DNA of 64,000 nucleotides from Afifellaceae bacterium (GTDB lineage Bacteria > Pseudomonadota > Alphaproteobacteria > Rhizobiales > Afifellaceae): assembly GCA_028284625.1 (NCBI GenBank), contig JANQRH010000011.1, positions 22,866 through 86,865 on the forward strand, given 5' to 3'. The notes under the pieces were generated by a model that saw only the letters and a list, made by a program, of their open reading frames with translations, searched no databases and had not been told where the DNA came from. A program made the position numbers and the translations under genes. This document shows, one piece after another, positions 1-9,821 of this stretch; the first letter of the stretch is position 1, and each line of letters begins with the position of its first letter.

Positions 1-1258
1 AACCGCCGTCGCCTTTCCAGAAGCTGCGCATGTCGTCGCGGTAGCTGCCGTTCCATTCCGCCCAGCCCGGCGCGAAATTGCCGAGTTGATAGCCGTTCGG
101 GCCGAGGTCCCATGGTTCGGCGATCCGCTTGACGCGGGAAAGAACGGGGTCCTGACGGATGGCGTCGAAGAAGGCGGCGTTGGGATCGAATGTGTCCCAT
201 GCCCGCCCGAGCGCGCTCGTCAGATCGAAGCGGAAGCCGTCGACATGGCACACCTCAACCCAATAGCGCAGCGAATCCATCACCATCTGAAGGACGCGCG
301 GATGGTTCAGGTTCACCGTATTGCCGCATCCGGTGGCGTCGTAATAGAGGCTCTTGTCGTCGGCGAGCATGTAATAGCTGGCGTTGTCGATGCCGCGGAA
401 CGACAGCGTCGGGCCGAGATGGTTGCCCTCGGCGGTGTGGTTGTAGACGACGTCGAGTAGGACCTCGATGCCGGCCTCATGCAGGCGTTTCACCAGCACT
501 TGGAACTCGTGGATGTCGGCGCCCGGCGAGAAATAACGCTGCGCCACGGAGAAGTAATTGACGGTGTTGTAGCCCCAATAATTCACCAGGTTGCGCTCAA
601 CGAGCGCGCGGTCGTCGAAGAAGGCCTGGATCGGCATCAGCTCAACCGCTGTCACGCCCAGCGCCACGAGGTGGTCAATCACGCGCGGATCGGCCATGCC
701 GCCGAACGTGCCGCGGAGTGTCTCGGGGATGTCGTCGCGCGCGGCGGTCATCCCTTTCACGTGCGCTTCGTAAATGATCGTGTCGGACCAGGCGCGGCGC
801 GGCGGCCGGTCGTTGCCCCAGGTCATGGCGGTGTCGACCACCACGCATTTCGGCATGACGAAGGCGGAATCCCGGCGGTCGGGCGTGGCGCGCGAAGAGC
901 CGACGCGATAGCCGAAATGGGCGTCGTGCCAGCGGATGTCGCCATGAAGCGCCTTGGCGTAGGGGTCGATCAGGAGCTTGTTGGGGTTGAAGCGATGGCC
1001 GGCCGCCGGATCATATGGGCCGTGGACGCGGTAGCCGTAAAGTTGTCCGGGCCGGAGGTCGGGCAGATAGCCGTGCCAGACTTCGTGGGTGTATTCCGGC
1101 AGCACGATGCGATCGGTCTCGCGCCGGCCCTTTGGATCGAAGAGGCAGAGCTCGACCTTTGTGGCATTGGCGGAGAACAGCGCGAAATTGACGCCGCCTC
1201 CGTCCCAGGTCGCGCCCAGCGGATGCGGTGCGCCTGGCTCAACGCGCAATCTCGGCAT
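1..1258 (-). CDS. glgX: Glycogen debranching enzyme GlgX (3' end cut by window edge)
   Basis: Hydrolyses alpha-1,6 branches of glycogen-like glucan (GH13 family, isoamylase type). Reading the reverse strand from the ATG at 1258 gives an N-terminus starting MPRLRVEPGAPHPLGATWDG, the usual start of the CBM48 domain of GlgX. The GH13 motifs follow: DVVYNHTAEG (first conserved region) and VDGFRFDLTSALGR (nucleophile Asp region). About 419 codons are visible of a usual 650-700, so the C-terminus lies beyond position 1. The start lies 14 bp after the glgB stop, so it is the last visible gene of the glgE-treS-glgB-glgX operon. No internal stop was seen. The family call is secure; the C-terminal part cannot be judged. 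Confidence 0.93.
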   Translation of the reverse strand, partial: MPRLRVEPGAPHPLGATWDGGGVNFALFSANATKVELCLFDPKGRRETDRIVLPEYTHEVWHGYLPDLRPGQLYGYRVHGPYDPAAGHRFNPNKLLIDPYAKALHGDIRWHDAHFGYRVGSSRATPDRRDSAFVMPKCVVVDTAMTWGNDRPPRRAWSDTIIYEAHVKGMTAARDDIPETLRGTFGGMADPRVIDHLVALGVTAVELMPIQAFFDDRALVERNLVNYWGYNTVNYFSVAQRYFSPGADIHEFQVLVKRLHEAGIEVLLDVVYNHTAEGNHLGPTLSFRGIDNASYYMLADDKSLYYDATGCGNTVNLNHPRVLQMVMDSLRYWVEVCHVDGFRFDLTSALGRAWDTFDPNAAFFDAIRQDPVLSRVKRIAEPWDLGPNGYQLGNFAPGWAEWNGSYRDDMRSFWKGDGG

Positions 1259-1272
1259 GAAGCAGGCAGCTC

Positions 1273-3492
1273 CTATTCGGCGTGCTGGAGAACGATCGTG
1301 GCGAGCGGCGGCAGGGTCAGAGAGAGGGAGGCCGGCCGGCCGTGCCAGCCCTCAGGATCGGCGAACACCGTACCGGAATTTCCGACATTTGACCCGCCAT
1401 AGATTGCCGCATCGGTATTGAGGCGCTCCGTCCAGCGTTCGCCGCGCGGCACGCCGACCCGGTAGTTCTCGCGCACGACCGGCGTGAAGTTGCACACCAC
1501 CAGGACCGGCGCGTCCCCCGGTCCGCCGTGCCGCATAAAGGCGTAGACGCTGTTGTCGGCGTCGGTCGCGTCGATCCATTCGAAGCCGCCCGGATCGGCG
1601 TCGCGGACATGAAGCGCCGGCGTCTCGCGGTAGAGACGGTTGAGGTCGCGCACGAGCGCCTGCAGCGTGCGGTGCGCCGGGTCGTCAAGCAGATGCCAGT
1701 CGAGCGAGAAGTCGTGGTTCCATTCGCGCTCCTGGCCGAACTCTCCACCCATGAAGAGCAGCTTCTTGCCGGGATGGGTCCACATGAACGCGTAGTAGGC
1801 GCGCAGATTGGCGAATTTCTGCCAGCGGTCGCCGGTCATCTTGGCGAGCAGCGAGCCTTTGCCGTGCACAACTTCGTCATGGGAGAGCGGCAGCACGAAG
1901 TTTTCGGAGAAAGCGTAGTGGATGCCGAACGTCATCTGGTGGTGATGGTACTTTCGGTGCACGGGCTCGTGCGACATGTATTCCAGCGTGTCGTGCATCC
2001 AGCCCATGTTCCATTTGTAGCCGAAGCCGAGGCCGCCGCCATCGACGGGGCGTGAGACCTGCGGCCAGGCCGTCGATTCTTCCGCGATGGTGGTGGCGCC
2101 TGGATGGTCGGCGAAGAGGCGCGTGTTGAGTTCGCGCAAGAAAGCGATGGCGTCGAGATTTTCGCGGCCGCCATGGACGTTGGGGATCCACTCGCCGGCC
2201 TCGCGGCTGTAATCGAGGTAGAGCATGGAGGCCACGGCATCGACACGCAGCGCGTCGATGTGAAAGCGCTCCAGCCAGTAGAGCGCGTTGGCGACGAGGA
2301 AATTGCGGACCTCGGTGCGGCCGAAATTGTAGATGAGCGTGTTCCAGTCCTGATGGAAGCCGAGGCGCGGGTCTTCATGCTCGTAAAGGGCGGTTCCATC
2401 GAAGCGCACGAGGCCGTGCGCGTCGGAAGGGAAGTGCGCCGGTACCCAATCGATGATCACGCCGATGCCGGCCTGGTGGAAGCGGTCGACGAAGCGCGCG
2501 AAGGCCTCATGCGATCCGAAGCGGCTCGTCGGCGCAAAAAGCCCAATCGGCTGATAGCCCCATGACCCGGAGAAGGGATGCTCGGAGACGGGCAGGCACT
2601 CTATGTGCGTGAAGCCCATGTCCTGCACGTAAGCCAGCAATTGCTCGGCCAGATCGTCATAGGTGAGAAGGCTGTTGTCCTCGCCGCGGCGCCACGATCC
2701 GAGATGCACTTCGTAGATGGAGATCGGGGCAGAGAGCGCCTGCTTTTCGGCGCGCGCGGCCATCCATTCTGAATCGTGCCATTCAAGCGGCGGCAGGCCG
2801 ACCACGCAGGATGCCGTCGCTGGCGGCACTTCCTGCTGAAAGCCAATCGGGTCGGTCTTGAGCGAGGGCGGTGTGTCGTTGCGCGTCGCAATCTCGAACT
2901 TGTAATGCGCACCCGGAGCGATGCCGGGCAGAAAAATCTCCCACACACCCGCCTCAACGCGCTTGCGCATGGGGTGGCGGCGGCCATCCCATTGGTTGAA
3001 GTCGCCGACCACGCTGACTCGTCTTGCGTTGGGGGCCCACACGGCGAAGCTGACGCCCTGTACACCGTCAATCGTTCGCGGATGCGCGCCGAGCCGCTCG
3101 TAGATGCGCCGGTGGCTGCCCTCCGCCATGAGGTAGATATCCATGTCGCCGAGCACGGAGGAGAAGCGGTAGGGGTCTTCCGCCTCCCAGCTTGTGCCGC
3201 CATGGGTGAAGCGTATGCGATAGGCGAACGCCTCACTGCGGCCGGCCACCGGCCCGGCGAAGAAGCCGCCGGGGTGTAGCACCTCCAGTGTCGCCACCTC
3301 TTTGCCGGTCGCAGCGTCAATGACCGTCGCCGCCTCAGCCCCCGGCCAGAAGACGCGAATGGACTGAGCGCCATCGGGCGCTGCGTGCAGGCCCAGAACG
3401 GCGAACGGGTCGCCATGCCGGCCTTCGGCAATCGCTGCGACGGCCGCGGCGTCGGGTTTCCAGGTCAGGGCGGGGGGCGCGTTGGGGCTCAT
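1273..3492 (-). CDS. glgB: 1,4-alpha-glucan branching enzyme GlgB
   Basis: Introduces alpha-1,6 branches into linear alpha-1,4-glucan. The protein has 739 residues, normal for bacterial GlgB. An N-terminal CBM48 region holds [11 protein letters not shown] and [20 protein letters not shown]. The GH13 domain carries [15 protein letters not shown] (nucleophile Asp418), the acid/base Glu in AEESTAWP, and [14 protein letters not shown] (transition-state Asp). The ATG at 3492 overlaps the treS stop by 4 bp (ATGA), so translation is probably coupled. In the GlgE pathway GlgB branches the polymer extended by GlgE. No glgC or glgA is visible in this cluster. Confidence 0.97.
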   Translation of the reverse strand: MSPNAPPALTWKPDAAAVAAIAEGRHGDPFAVLGLHAAPDGAQSIRVFWPGAEAATVIDAATGKEVATLEVLHPGGFFAGPVAGRSEAFAYRIRFTHGGTSWEAEDPYRFSSVLGDMDIYLMAEGSHRRIYERLGAHPRTIDGVQGVSFAVWAPNARRVSVVGDFNQWDGRRHPMRKRVEAGVWEIFLPGIAPGAHYKFEIATRNDTPPSLKTDPIGFQQEVPPATASCVVGLPPLEWHDSEWMAARAEKQALSAPISIYEVHLGSWRRGEDNSLLTYDDLAEQLLAYVQDMGFTHIECLPVSEHPFSGSWGYQPIGLFAPTSRFGSHEAFARFVDRFHQAGIGVIIDWVPAHFPSDAHGLVRFDGTALYEHEDPRLGFHQDWNTLIYNFGRTEVRNFLVANALYWLERFHIDALRVDAVASMLYLDYSREAGEWIPNVHGGRENLDAIAFLRELNTRLFADHPGATTIAEESTAWPQVSRPVDGGGLGFGYKWNMGWMHDTLEYMSHEPVHRKYHHHQMTFGIHYAFSENFVLPLSHDEVVHGKGSLLAKMTGDRWQKFANLRAYYAFMWTHPGKKLLFMGGEFGQEREWNHDFSLDWHLLDDPAHRTLQALVRDLNRLYRETPALHVRDADPGGFEWIDATDADNSVYAFMRHGGPGDAPVLVVCNFTPVVRENYRVGVPRGERWTERLNTDAAIYGGSNVGNSGTVFADPEGWHGRPASLSLTLPPLATIVLQHAE

Positions 3493-6400
3493 GCGCCCCC
3501 GGATCGTGGTGCGATCAGGTCAAGTAGGCCGCGAACCGGGATGGAAAGCCAGGTGGGCCGGTGGTTCGCTTCGTAGCTCAACTCATAGAGCGCCTTTTGG
3601 ATGCGGAAGAGTTCCAAATGGCTTTCACGCACGCCGGGCTCGGCGTGGATGTCGGCGCCCTCCACGGTCTCCCAATAGGCGGCGAGGAAGTCGTCGATCG
3701 CCTGGTCACGCCATGCGAAGGCGCGGCTCATGATGCGCGTCTCCACAAAGCCGCTGCGGGTGCGAAGCCGATCGAGCGCCGACCAAGCGGCATAGTCGAA
3801 TGAGCGGAGCATGGCGGCGACGTCGCGCAGGCCCGAGCTCTTGCGCCGACGCTCCGCGAGGCTACGTCGCGGTTCGCCTTCAAAGTCGATGATCATGACA
3901 TCGTCTTTAACCACAAGCACTTGGCCGAGGTGGTAGTCGCCGTGAATGCGCGTCTTGCGCCCCCCGGCCGCGAGGCCCTTCAGGTCGGAAATGCGATCGA
4001 GGAAGGGGCGTTTAGCCGCCAGCAGCATGGCGACATCGGCGCGCAATTCCTCCGTCAGGCCGAGGACATTGTCGAGCTCGCGGAAGGCGTGCTTGGCGTC
4101 GCCGGCGACAGCGCTTGCCCAGCGGCGGATGTCTGCGGCCTTGATGGGCTCCGCGGCGAAGGCCTTGTTGCGCGTCGGTGTGGCGAAGGCGGCGTGGAGC
4201 TCAGCGGTTCGGCGGCCGAGCGTACCGGCCAAATCCAACGGATGGCCGAAGGCGGGCTCCGGCACCGTCAGCGCACCGGACTCGTCATGGGGAAGCAGGG
4301 CGTATTCGTCGAGCTCGCGCTCCAGCGCGTCGACAGTGACGCCCCACGCGTCGCCCTGGTTCTGGACGAAGCCGAACGCGGCAGCGAGCGCGACCGGTTC
4401 GCCCTTCTCGGGCAGGTAATGGGCGCTGCCGAGAAAAGCCGGCGTGTGCGTATAGCCTGCCTCCTCCGTCAGGAAGCGTGACACTTCGATCTCGGGCTGC
4501 TCGCCTTCGCTGAGATGCTTGTAGATTTTGAGCATGGCGGTGTCGCCGATAATGGCCGACACGTTGCTTTGCTCAACGCCGACGCTGTTGATGTCACCGG
4601 CGATGTCCAGGTCGCTCAATGCCTCGCTTGCGTTGAAGACGAGCCGGCCGCCATTGGCGGGATGCTCGCCCTCGTCGCGCATGACGCGAACGAGATCGCC
4701 GATGAAGCGCTCGTCATGCGAGCCGTCGATCAGGGCGCCGAGCACCGGGCCGTATCGGGTCCGCGCCAGCGTGTAGGAGAGCTTCGGGGCGCCGAAGCTG
4801 AGGTTCTGCTCGCCCCAGAGGACCGTGACGGGGAGGAAGTAGAGCTGCTTGGCGTCGCCGAGATCGGCGGTGACGAGCAGAAGCTGGTTCGGCTCGCCAT
4901 CACCAATGCCGCCGAGCGACGCCACCTCGACGTTGCGTATCCTGGCGCCCTTGGCGGCGAACCAGCGCTGGCGCGGCAGGAATTCCGGCAGTGCCTCGCG
5001 CTCCAGGGTTTGCAGGCCGCGGCCCTCCAACGCCTGTTCGATACGGCCGCCGCGTGCCGTCAGCGTCAGAAATTCGGGCAGCGGCTCGGGCGTGTGCATG
5101 TGCCAAAGTGGCGCTTCCGCCTCGTCGGTCAACAGAAACCAGAAGAAACCGTAGGCCGGCAACGTCAGGAGATAGGGAAGCTCTCCGATCGGCGGAAAGG
5201 GCGCGCCGCCGGTCAGCTCGATCGGTACTGCACCGTTGAACTCCGACAGATCGATCTCCACCGCCTGCGCTTGGCGCGACAAATTGGCGACGCAGAGAAT
5301 CCGCTCGTTGTCGTCGCTGCGAATGTAGGCGAGGATCTTGCGGTTGGTCGGGTAGAGGAACGACAGCGACCCGCGGCCGAAGCAGGAATGCTGCTTCCGC
5401 ACGCCGATCATCCGGCGCATCCAATTGAGCAGCGACGAGGCTTCCTTGTTCTGCGCTTCCACGTTGACGGCCTGGAAGCCGTAAACGGGGTCCATGATAG
5501 GCGGCAGATAGAGCTGCTGCGGGTTGGCGCGCGAGAAGCCGCCATTGCGATCGGCCGACCATTGCATCGGCGTGCGCACGCCGTCGCGGTCGCCGAGATA
5601 GTAATTGTCGCCCATGCCGAGTTCGTCGCCGTAATAAAGAACCGGCGTGCCAGGCATTGAGAGGAGCAGCGCGTTCATCAGCTCGATCTTGCGCCGGTCG
5701 TTGTCCATGAGCGGCGCCAGCCGGCGGCGGATGCCGAGATTGATGCGGGCGCGGGAATCGCTTGCGTAGGTGCGCCACAGGTAATCGCGCTCCTCCGCCG
5801 TCACCATTTCCAGCGTCAGCTCGTCATGGTTCCTGAGGAAGATCGCCCATTGGCAGCTTTCGGGGATATCCGGCGTCTGGCGGACGATGTCGGTGATGGG
5901 ATGCCGGTCCTCCTGCGCCACGGCCATATACATGCGCGGCATCAGCGGGAAGTGAAACGCCATGTGGCATTCGTCGCCCTCGCCGAAATAGGGGCGCGTG
6001 TCCTCCGGCCATTGATTGGCCTCCGCCAGGAGCATGCGGTCGGGGAAGTGCTTGTCGAGATCGGCGCGGATGGTCTTCAGGACGTCGTGGGTTTCGGGCA
6101 GGTTCTCGTTGTTGGTGCCTTCGCGCTCCACCAGATAGGGGATGGCGTCGAGCCGCAGGCCGTCGACGCCCATCTCCAGCCAGTAGCGCATGATGCGCAG
6201 CACCTCTTCCACGACGCGCGGGTTGTCGAAATTGAGGTCGGGCTGATGGGAGTAGAAGCGGTGCCAGAAGAAGGCGTGCGCTTCCGGATCCCAGGTCCAG
6301 TTGGATTTCTCCGTATCGACGAAGATGATGCGTGTGCCGAGATAACGCTCGTCGGTGTCGCTCCAAACATAGAAATTGCGCGCGGCGGAGCCGGGCTTCG

Positions 6401-6818
6401 CGCGCCGGGCTTTCTGGAACCACGGGTGCTGGTCGGAGGTGTGGTTGATGACGAGCTCAGTGATGACCCGGATGTTGCGCCGATGCGCCTCCGCGATGAA
6501 GCGGCGGAACGCGCGCATGTCGCCATAGGCCGGGTTGATGGAGCGATAGTCGGCGATGTCGTAGCCGTCGTCGCGGAGCGGCGAGGGGTAGAACGGCAAG
6601 ACCCAGATCACATTGACGCCGAGGCTCTCAATGTAGTCGAGCTGCTGAAGCAAGCCGGTGAAATCGCCGATGCCGTCACCGTTGGAATCGCAAAACGCCT
6701 TGACGTGCAATTGGTAGATGATCGCGTCCTTGTACCAGTCGCGCTGGGAGCGATCGATCAGGTCCGCGCGTTTGGCCGGTGGCGCTGCAGCGCTCTGTGC
6801 CGCCTGGTCGTTCATCAA
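3489..6818 (-). CDS. treS: Trehalose synthase / maltokinase fusion (TreS-Pep2)
   Basis: Bifunctional protein of 1109 residues. The first ~550 residues are a GH13 trehalose synthase that interconverts trehalose and maltose; motifs are [16 protein letters not shown] (nucleophile Asp), [11 protein letters not shown] (acid/base Glu) and [13 protein letters not shown]. From about residue 610 to the end is a maltokinase with the aminoglycoside-phosphotransferase-like motifs [12 protein letters not shown] (catalytic loop) and IIDFEGEP (metal-binding Asp). It would turn maltose into maltose-1-phosphate using ATP, the substrate of GlgE encoded just upstream. Gene overlaps of 4 bp with glgE and glgB suggest one coupled operon. 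Separate TreS and Pep2 occur in mycobacteria; fusions are known in many proteobacteria. Confidence 0.96.
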   Translation of the reverse strand: MMNDQAAQSAAAPPAKRADLIDRSQRDWYKDAIIYQLHVKAFCDSNGDGIGDFTGLLQQLDYIESLGVNVIWVLPFYPSPLRDDGYDIADYRSINPAYGDMRAFRRFIAEAHRRNIRVITELVINHTSDQHPWFQKARRAKPGSAARNFYVWSDTDERYLGTRIIFVDTEKSNWTWDPEAHAFFWHRFYSHQPDLNFDNPRVVEEVLRIMRYWLEMGVDGLRLDAIPYLVEREGTNNENLPETHDVLKTIRADLDKHFPDRMLLAEANQWPEDTRPYFGEGDECHMAFHFPLMPRMYMAVAQEDRHPITDIVRQTPDIPESCQWAIFLRNHDELTLEMVTAEERDYLWRTYASDSRARINLGIRRRLAPLMDNDRRKIELMNALLLSMPGTPVLYYGDELGMGDNYYLGDRDGVRTPMQWSADRNGGFSRANPQQLYLPPIMDPVYGFQAVNVEAQNKEASSLLNWMRRMIGVRKQHSCFGRGSLSFLYPTNRKILAYIRSDDNERILCVANLSRQAQAVEIDLSEFNGAVPIELTGGAPFPPIGELPYLLTLPAYGFFWFLLTDEAEAPLWHMHTPEPLPEFLTLTARGGRIEQALEGRGLQTLEREALPEFLPRQRWFAAKGARIRNVEVASLGGIGDGEPNQLLLVTADLGDAKQLYFLPVTVLWGEQNLSFGAPKLSYTLARTRYGPVLGALIDGSHDERFIGDLVRVMRDEGEHPANGGRLVFNASEALSDLDIAGDINSVGVEQSNVSAIIGDTAMLKIYKHLSEGEQPEIEVSRFLTEEAGYTHTPAFLGSAHYLPEKGEPVALAAAFGFVQNQGDAWGVTVDALERELDEYALLPHDESGALTVPEPAFGHPLDLAGTLGRRTAELHAAFATPTRNKAFAAEPIKAADIRRWASAVAGDAKHAFRELDNVLGLTEELRADVAMLLAAKRPFLDRISDLKGLAAGGRKTRIHGDYHLGQVLVVKDDVMIIDFEGEPRRSLAERRRKSSGLRDVAAMLRSFDYAAWSALDRLRTRSGFVETRIMSRAFAWRDQAIDDFLAAYWETVEGADIHAEPGVRESHLELFRIQKALYELSYEANHRPTWLSIPVRGLLDLIAPRSGGA

Positions 6819-8902
6819 GAGGTCCTGCCGGCCGGATTGAGCTGCCAGATCGCGTAGGGGCGGTCGTGCGGGTCAAGCCGCATGTGCTGGATTTTGCCGT
6901 GCCACTCAAAGGGCGCATCGGTGACAAGGTCATGCGCGCCGATTGTCGCCTCGTCAGGCAAGCCGAACTCCCAAAGCGGCACCTCAAAGTGCGCTTCCTG
7001 GATGTTGTGTGGGTCGAGGTTCACGGCAAAGAGCAGGAAGCTGTCTTTAGCGGGTGTGGCCTTGCCGTAATAGAGAATGTTGTCGTTCCACGCGTTGTAG
7101 AAAGTGATGTTGGCGAAGGACTGAAGAGCCGCGTGCTCTTTGCGCAACTGGTTAAGCAGCCGGATGTCCGGGCGGATGTGCTCTGGCCTGTCCCAGTCCC
7201 AGGCTTTGATCTCGTATTTCTCCGAGTTGAGGTACTCCTCCTTACCTGGAATCGGCCCAGCCTCGCATAGCTCAAAGCCTGAATAGATTCCGTAATTGCC
7301 GGCAAGCGTCGCAGCAAGCATCAGGCGGACGCGGAAGCCTGGCCGCCCGCTTGTCTGCAGATAGTACGGATTGATGTCAGGCGTGTTGACGAAGAAGTTC
7401 GGCCGCATGGTGTGGCGGCATTCGGTCGTCGTCAGCTCGTTCAGATAAGCCGTCAGGTCCCACTTCGTGTTGCGCCAGGTAAAATAGGAATAGGATTGCG
7501 TAAAGCCGATCTTGGCGAGCCGCTTCATCCGCTTGGGGCGGGTAAAGGCCTCCGCCAGGAAGATCACGTCAGGATGGCGGTCCTGCACGTCACGGATCAT
7601 CCACTCCCAAAACGGCATCGGCTTGGTATGCGGGTTGTCGACGCGGAAGATCTTGACGCCCTTGTCGACCCAGAACAGGACGATGTCGCGGAGCGCGTAC
7701 CAAAGTGCCGGCAGCGCATCGCGCGAGAAGCCGACATTGACGATGTCCTCGTATTTCTTCGGCGGATTCTCGGCGAACTTGATGGTGCCGTCAGGGCGCC
7801 AGTCGAACCATTCAGGATGCTCCTTGATCCACGGATGGTCGGGCGAGCACTGGATGGCGAAGTCGAGCGCAACCTCCAAATCATGCGCGCGCGCCGCCTC
7901 CACCAGCCGGGCGAAATCGTCGAATGTGCCAAGCTCAGGATGGATGGCGTCGTGGCCGCCATCCTCCGAGCCGATGGCATAGGGGCTGCCCGGGTCGTCC
8001 GGCCCGGGCGTCAGGCTGTTGTTCTTGCCTTTGCGATGGGTGCGGCCGATCGGATGGATCGGCGGAAAGTAGAGAACGTCGAAGCCGAGGTCGCGGACAT
8101 AGGGCAGCTTGGCGATCACGTCGTCGAACGTGCCGTGCCGCTGCGGATCATTCGACATAGAGCGCGGCATCAACTCGTACCACGCGCCGAACGCCGCCAG
8201 CTTGCGCTCCACGAGGAGCTCCAGCTCCTTGGCGTAGCGCGATAGGTCGGCGCGAATGCCGATCCGCTTCATCAGCTCGCCGGCATCGTGCGACAAGAGC
8301 GTCGCTAGCCGCTCACCGTCTTCCAGCGTCGTTTCAAGTTTGTTGAGAAGCGATCGCAGCGCCGTGCGGTCGGCGTCGCCGATGTCATCATTTTCACGAA
8401 GCGTCCGCCCGACGAGTTCAAGCCCCTCCTTCAGCTCAAGCGCCACAGGAACGCCGGCGGCATGCTTCTTGGAGACCTCGTCGCGCCAGCTGGCGAAGAG
8501 ATCGCGCCAGGCGATCAGCGTATAGACATAGCGGCCCGTCGCCTCCGCAACCGCAACGCCACGCCAGCGGTCGTTGTCGACGAAGGCCATCGGGACTTCG
8601 CGCCACGCCGCCTCGTCACTACGGCGAATCAACAAGGCCGCATCGATCTTGTCGTGGCCGTCGGAGAAGATGTCGGCTTCCACGACGAAGGCGTCGCCGA
8701 TCGCGGCCTTGGCGGGGAAGCGGCCACCGTCAACTTCAGGTGACACCGCCTCAATCACCACCCGATTGGCGGCCAGCTGCGCCATGAGCGGGTCGATCGC
8801 GGGCTGATTCGCTGCAGCGGGTTGAGCGTCTGAGCGCGGCCTGGCGGCCGGAGAAGCTCGCCTTTTGCGTCTAGCCGGCCCTTGCGTCACGCGTTCGTCC
8901 AT
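6815..8902 (-). CDS. glgE: Alpha-1,4-glucan:maltose-1-phosphate maltosyltransferase GlgE
   Basis: Adds maltosyl units from maltose-1-phosphate to alpha-glucan ends, releasing phosphate (GH13_3). An N-terminal domain starts near PLMAQLAANRVVIEAVSPEVDGG. The catalytic domain has DVLYFPPIHPIGRTHRKGKN, IFRVDNPHTKPMPFWEW (nucleophile Asp) and VIFLAEAFTRPK (acid/base Glu), all typical of GlgE. I place the start at the ATG at 8902 (MDERVTQ, 695 residues). An upstream ATG at 9010 would add 36 residues of no visible family similarity, and neither has a strong ribosome site. First gene of the glgE-treS-glgB-glgX operon; its stop overlaps treS by 4 bp. Confidence 0.95.
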   Translation of the reverse strand: MDERVTQGPARRKRRASPAARPRSDAQPAAANQPAIDPLMAQLAANRVVIEAVSPEVDGGRFPAKAAIGDAFVVEADIFSDGHDKIDAALLIRRSDEAAWREVPMAFVDNDRWRGVAVAEATGRYVYTLIAWRDLFASWRDEVSKKHAAGVPVALELKEGLELVGRTLRENDDIGDADRTALRSLLNKLETTLEDGERLATLLSHDAGELMKRIGIRADLSRYAKELELLVERKLAAFGAWYELMPRSMSNDPQRHGTFDDVIAKLPYVRDLGFDVLYFPPIHPIGRTHRKGKNNSLTPGPDDPGSPYAIGSEDGGHDAIHPELGTFDDFARLVEAARAHDLEVALDFAIQCSPDHPWIKEHPEWFDWRPDGTIKFAENPPKKYEDIVNVGFSRDALPALWYALRDIVLFWVDKGVKIFRVDNPHTKPMPFWEWMIRDVQDRHPDVIFLAEAFTRPKRMKRLAKIGFTQSYSYFTWRNTKWDLTAYLNELTTTECRHTMRPNFFVNTPDINPYYLQTSGRPGFRVRLMLAATLAGNYGIYSGFELCEAGPIPGKEEYLNSEKYEIKAWDWDRPEHIRPDIRLLNQLRKEHAALQSFANITFYNAWNDNILYYGKATPAKDSFLLFAVNLDPHNIQEAHFEVPLWEFGLPDEATIGAHDLVTDAPFEWHGKIQHMRLDPHDRPYAIWQLNPAGRTS

Positions 8903-9276
8903 GTTCGCCGTTCCCGTAGGCTTGGGGCGGTTCTCGGGCGGATCGCGCCAACGCCGAATCCATCCCGCTACGGAAATGTGATTCGACCACAGCATGCGGC
9001 GCTGATGCAAGGTCCGCAGGCGCGCCCCAAATGTCTCTTTGGCAGAGCCGGCGTGCCCCAGTTTCCTGCCTCAGCGGCGCCACACACCAGAAGAGTCGAA
9101 ACCCAAGCTTATAGTCTGCTTAATGACATTGTTTGGCCGACATTGGATTCATTGCTTGCGACCGCATTCTGTTCGGCGATCGGGCGGGCTGACCGCTAAG
9201 CGGTCATCGCCGAACGGATGCTGAAGATGGGCGGGTGCAGAGGCGGGAGGGCAATTCTGCACAACGAGGAGACATA
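8903..9276. other. Divergent intergenic region glgE / marR
   Basis: About 374 bp between the glgE start (minus) and the marR start (plus). It must hold the promoters of both units, but I see no convincing -35/-10 pair for either. Its one clear feature is the nested inverted repeat at 9171-9215, listed separately. The 5' part (8903-9010) is open in the glgE frame and could be an N-terminal extension of glgE. Confidence 0.6.
9171..9215. repeat. Nested perfect inverted repeat upstream of marR
   Basis: Outer arms GTTCGGCGAT (9171-9180) and ATCGCCGAAC (9206-9215) pair perfectly. Between them GACCGCT (9191-9197) and AGCGGTC (9199-9205) form a second perfect pair around one A. Only 9181-9190 is left unpaired as an internal bulge. 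No T-run follows on either strand, so it is not a clear terminator. It lies about 60 bp before the marR start, so an operator or an mRNA leader hairpin is possible. Confidence 0.6.
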
Positions 9277-9714
9277 ATGGAACAAGAAAGGGTGACGTCA
9301 GCCCTATTGCATGCCGCCCGGGTTTATCGCGCCCGTTCAGCTAGGTTGCTTGCACGCATCGGACTGCATCCCGGTCAGGATGCCTTGCTCATGCTTCTTC
9401 AAGATGGCCCCATCACCATGGGCCGCGCGGCGGAGCTTCTGGCGATCCAGCCACCGACGGTGACCAAGATGGTTAGCCGGCTCGCGGCTGCCGGACTCGT
9501 CCGCACCGATGTGATGGACCGGGACCGACGCAAGGTCGCCGTCAGTTTGACGGAGGCTGCGCGCGAGCGCATCGCGGACATCGATTCCATATGGCGTGTC
9601 TTGGAAGAAGAGGCGCTGCGGGATGTCGACCGGGAGCCGCTCAAAGCGAGCCTGGGCGTTGTCGTGCGTAACCTGAGCGAGAACGGCAGCGAGCAAGTGT
9701 CGCGGCAGCAATGA
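9277..9714 (+). CDS. MarR family transcriptional regulator
   Basis: A 145-residue winged-helix regulator. The middle shows the MarR DNA-binding core: PITMGRAAELLAIQPPTVTK (recognition helix region), then MVSRLAAAGLVRTDVMDRDR, where the DRDRRKV stretch is the wing. I chose the ATG at 9277 because GAGGAGA at 9266-9272 is a good ribosome site 4 bp upstream; a GTG at 9235 in frame lacks one. It lies about 100 bp before the bd oxidase genes on the same strand and may control them or itself. The ligand is unknown. Confidence 0.88.
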   Translation: MEQERVTSALLHAARVYRARSARLLARIGLHPGQDALLMLLQDGPITMGRAAELLAIQPPTVTKMVSRLAAAGLVRTDVMDRDRRKVAVSLTEAARERIADIDSIWRVLEEEALRDVDREPLKASLGVVVRNLSENGSEQVSRQQ

Positions 9715-9821
9715 TGTCGGCCTAAGGGCCGGGCGGCGTACGCGACCTAAAAGCGACTTGGCAGGGAAGCCTGCGACACGCATCATCTGGACGGCCGTCG
9801 GTGCCGCTGGAGTGGGTGTCC

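Noticed and set aside
479..1402. 307-codon open frame on the plus strand opposite glgX
   Set aside because: Opposite the strong GlgX reading, without domain similarity; a by-product of high GC.
5826..6857. 343-codon open frame on the plus strand opposite treS
   Set aside because: It covers the TreS catalytic region, with no similarity of its own.
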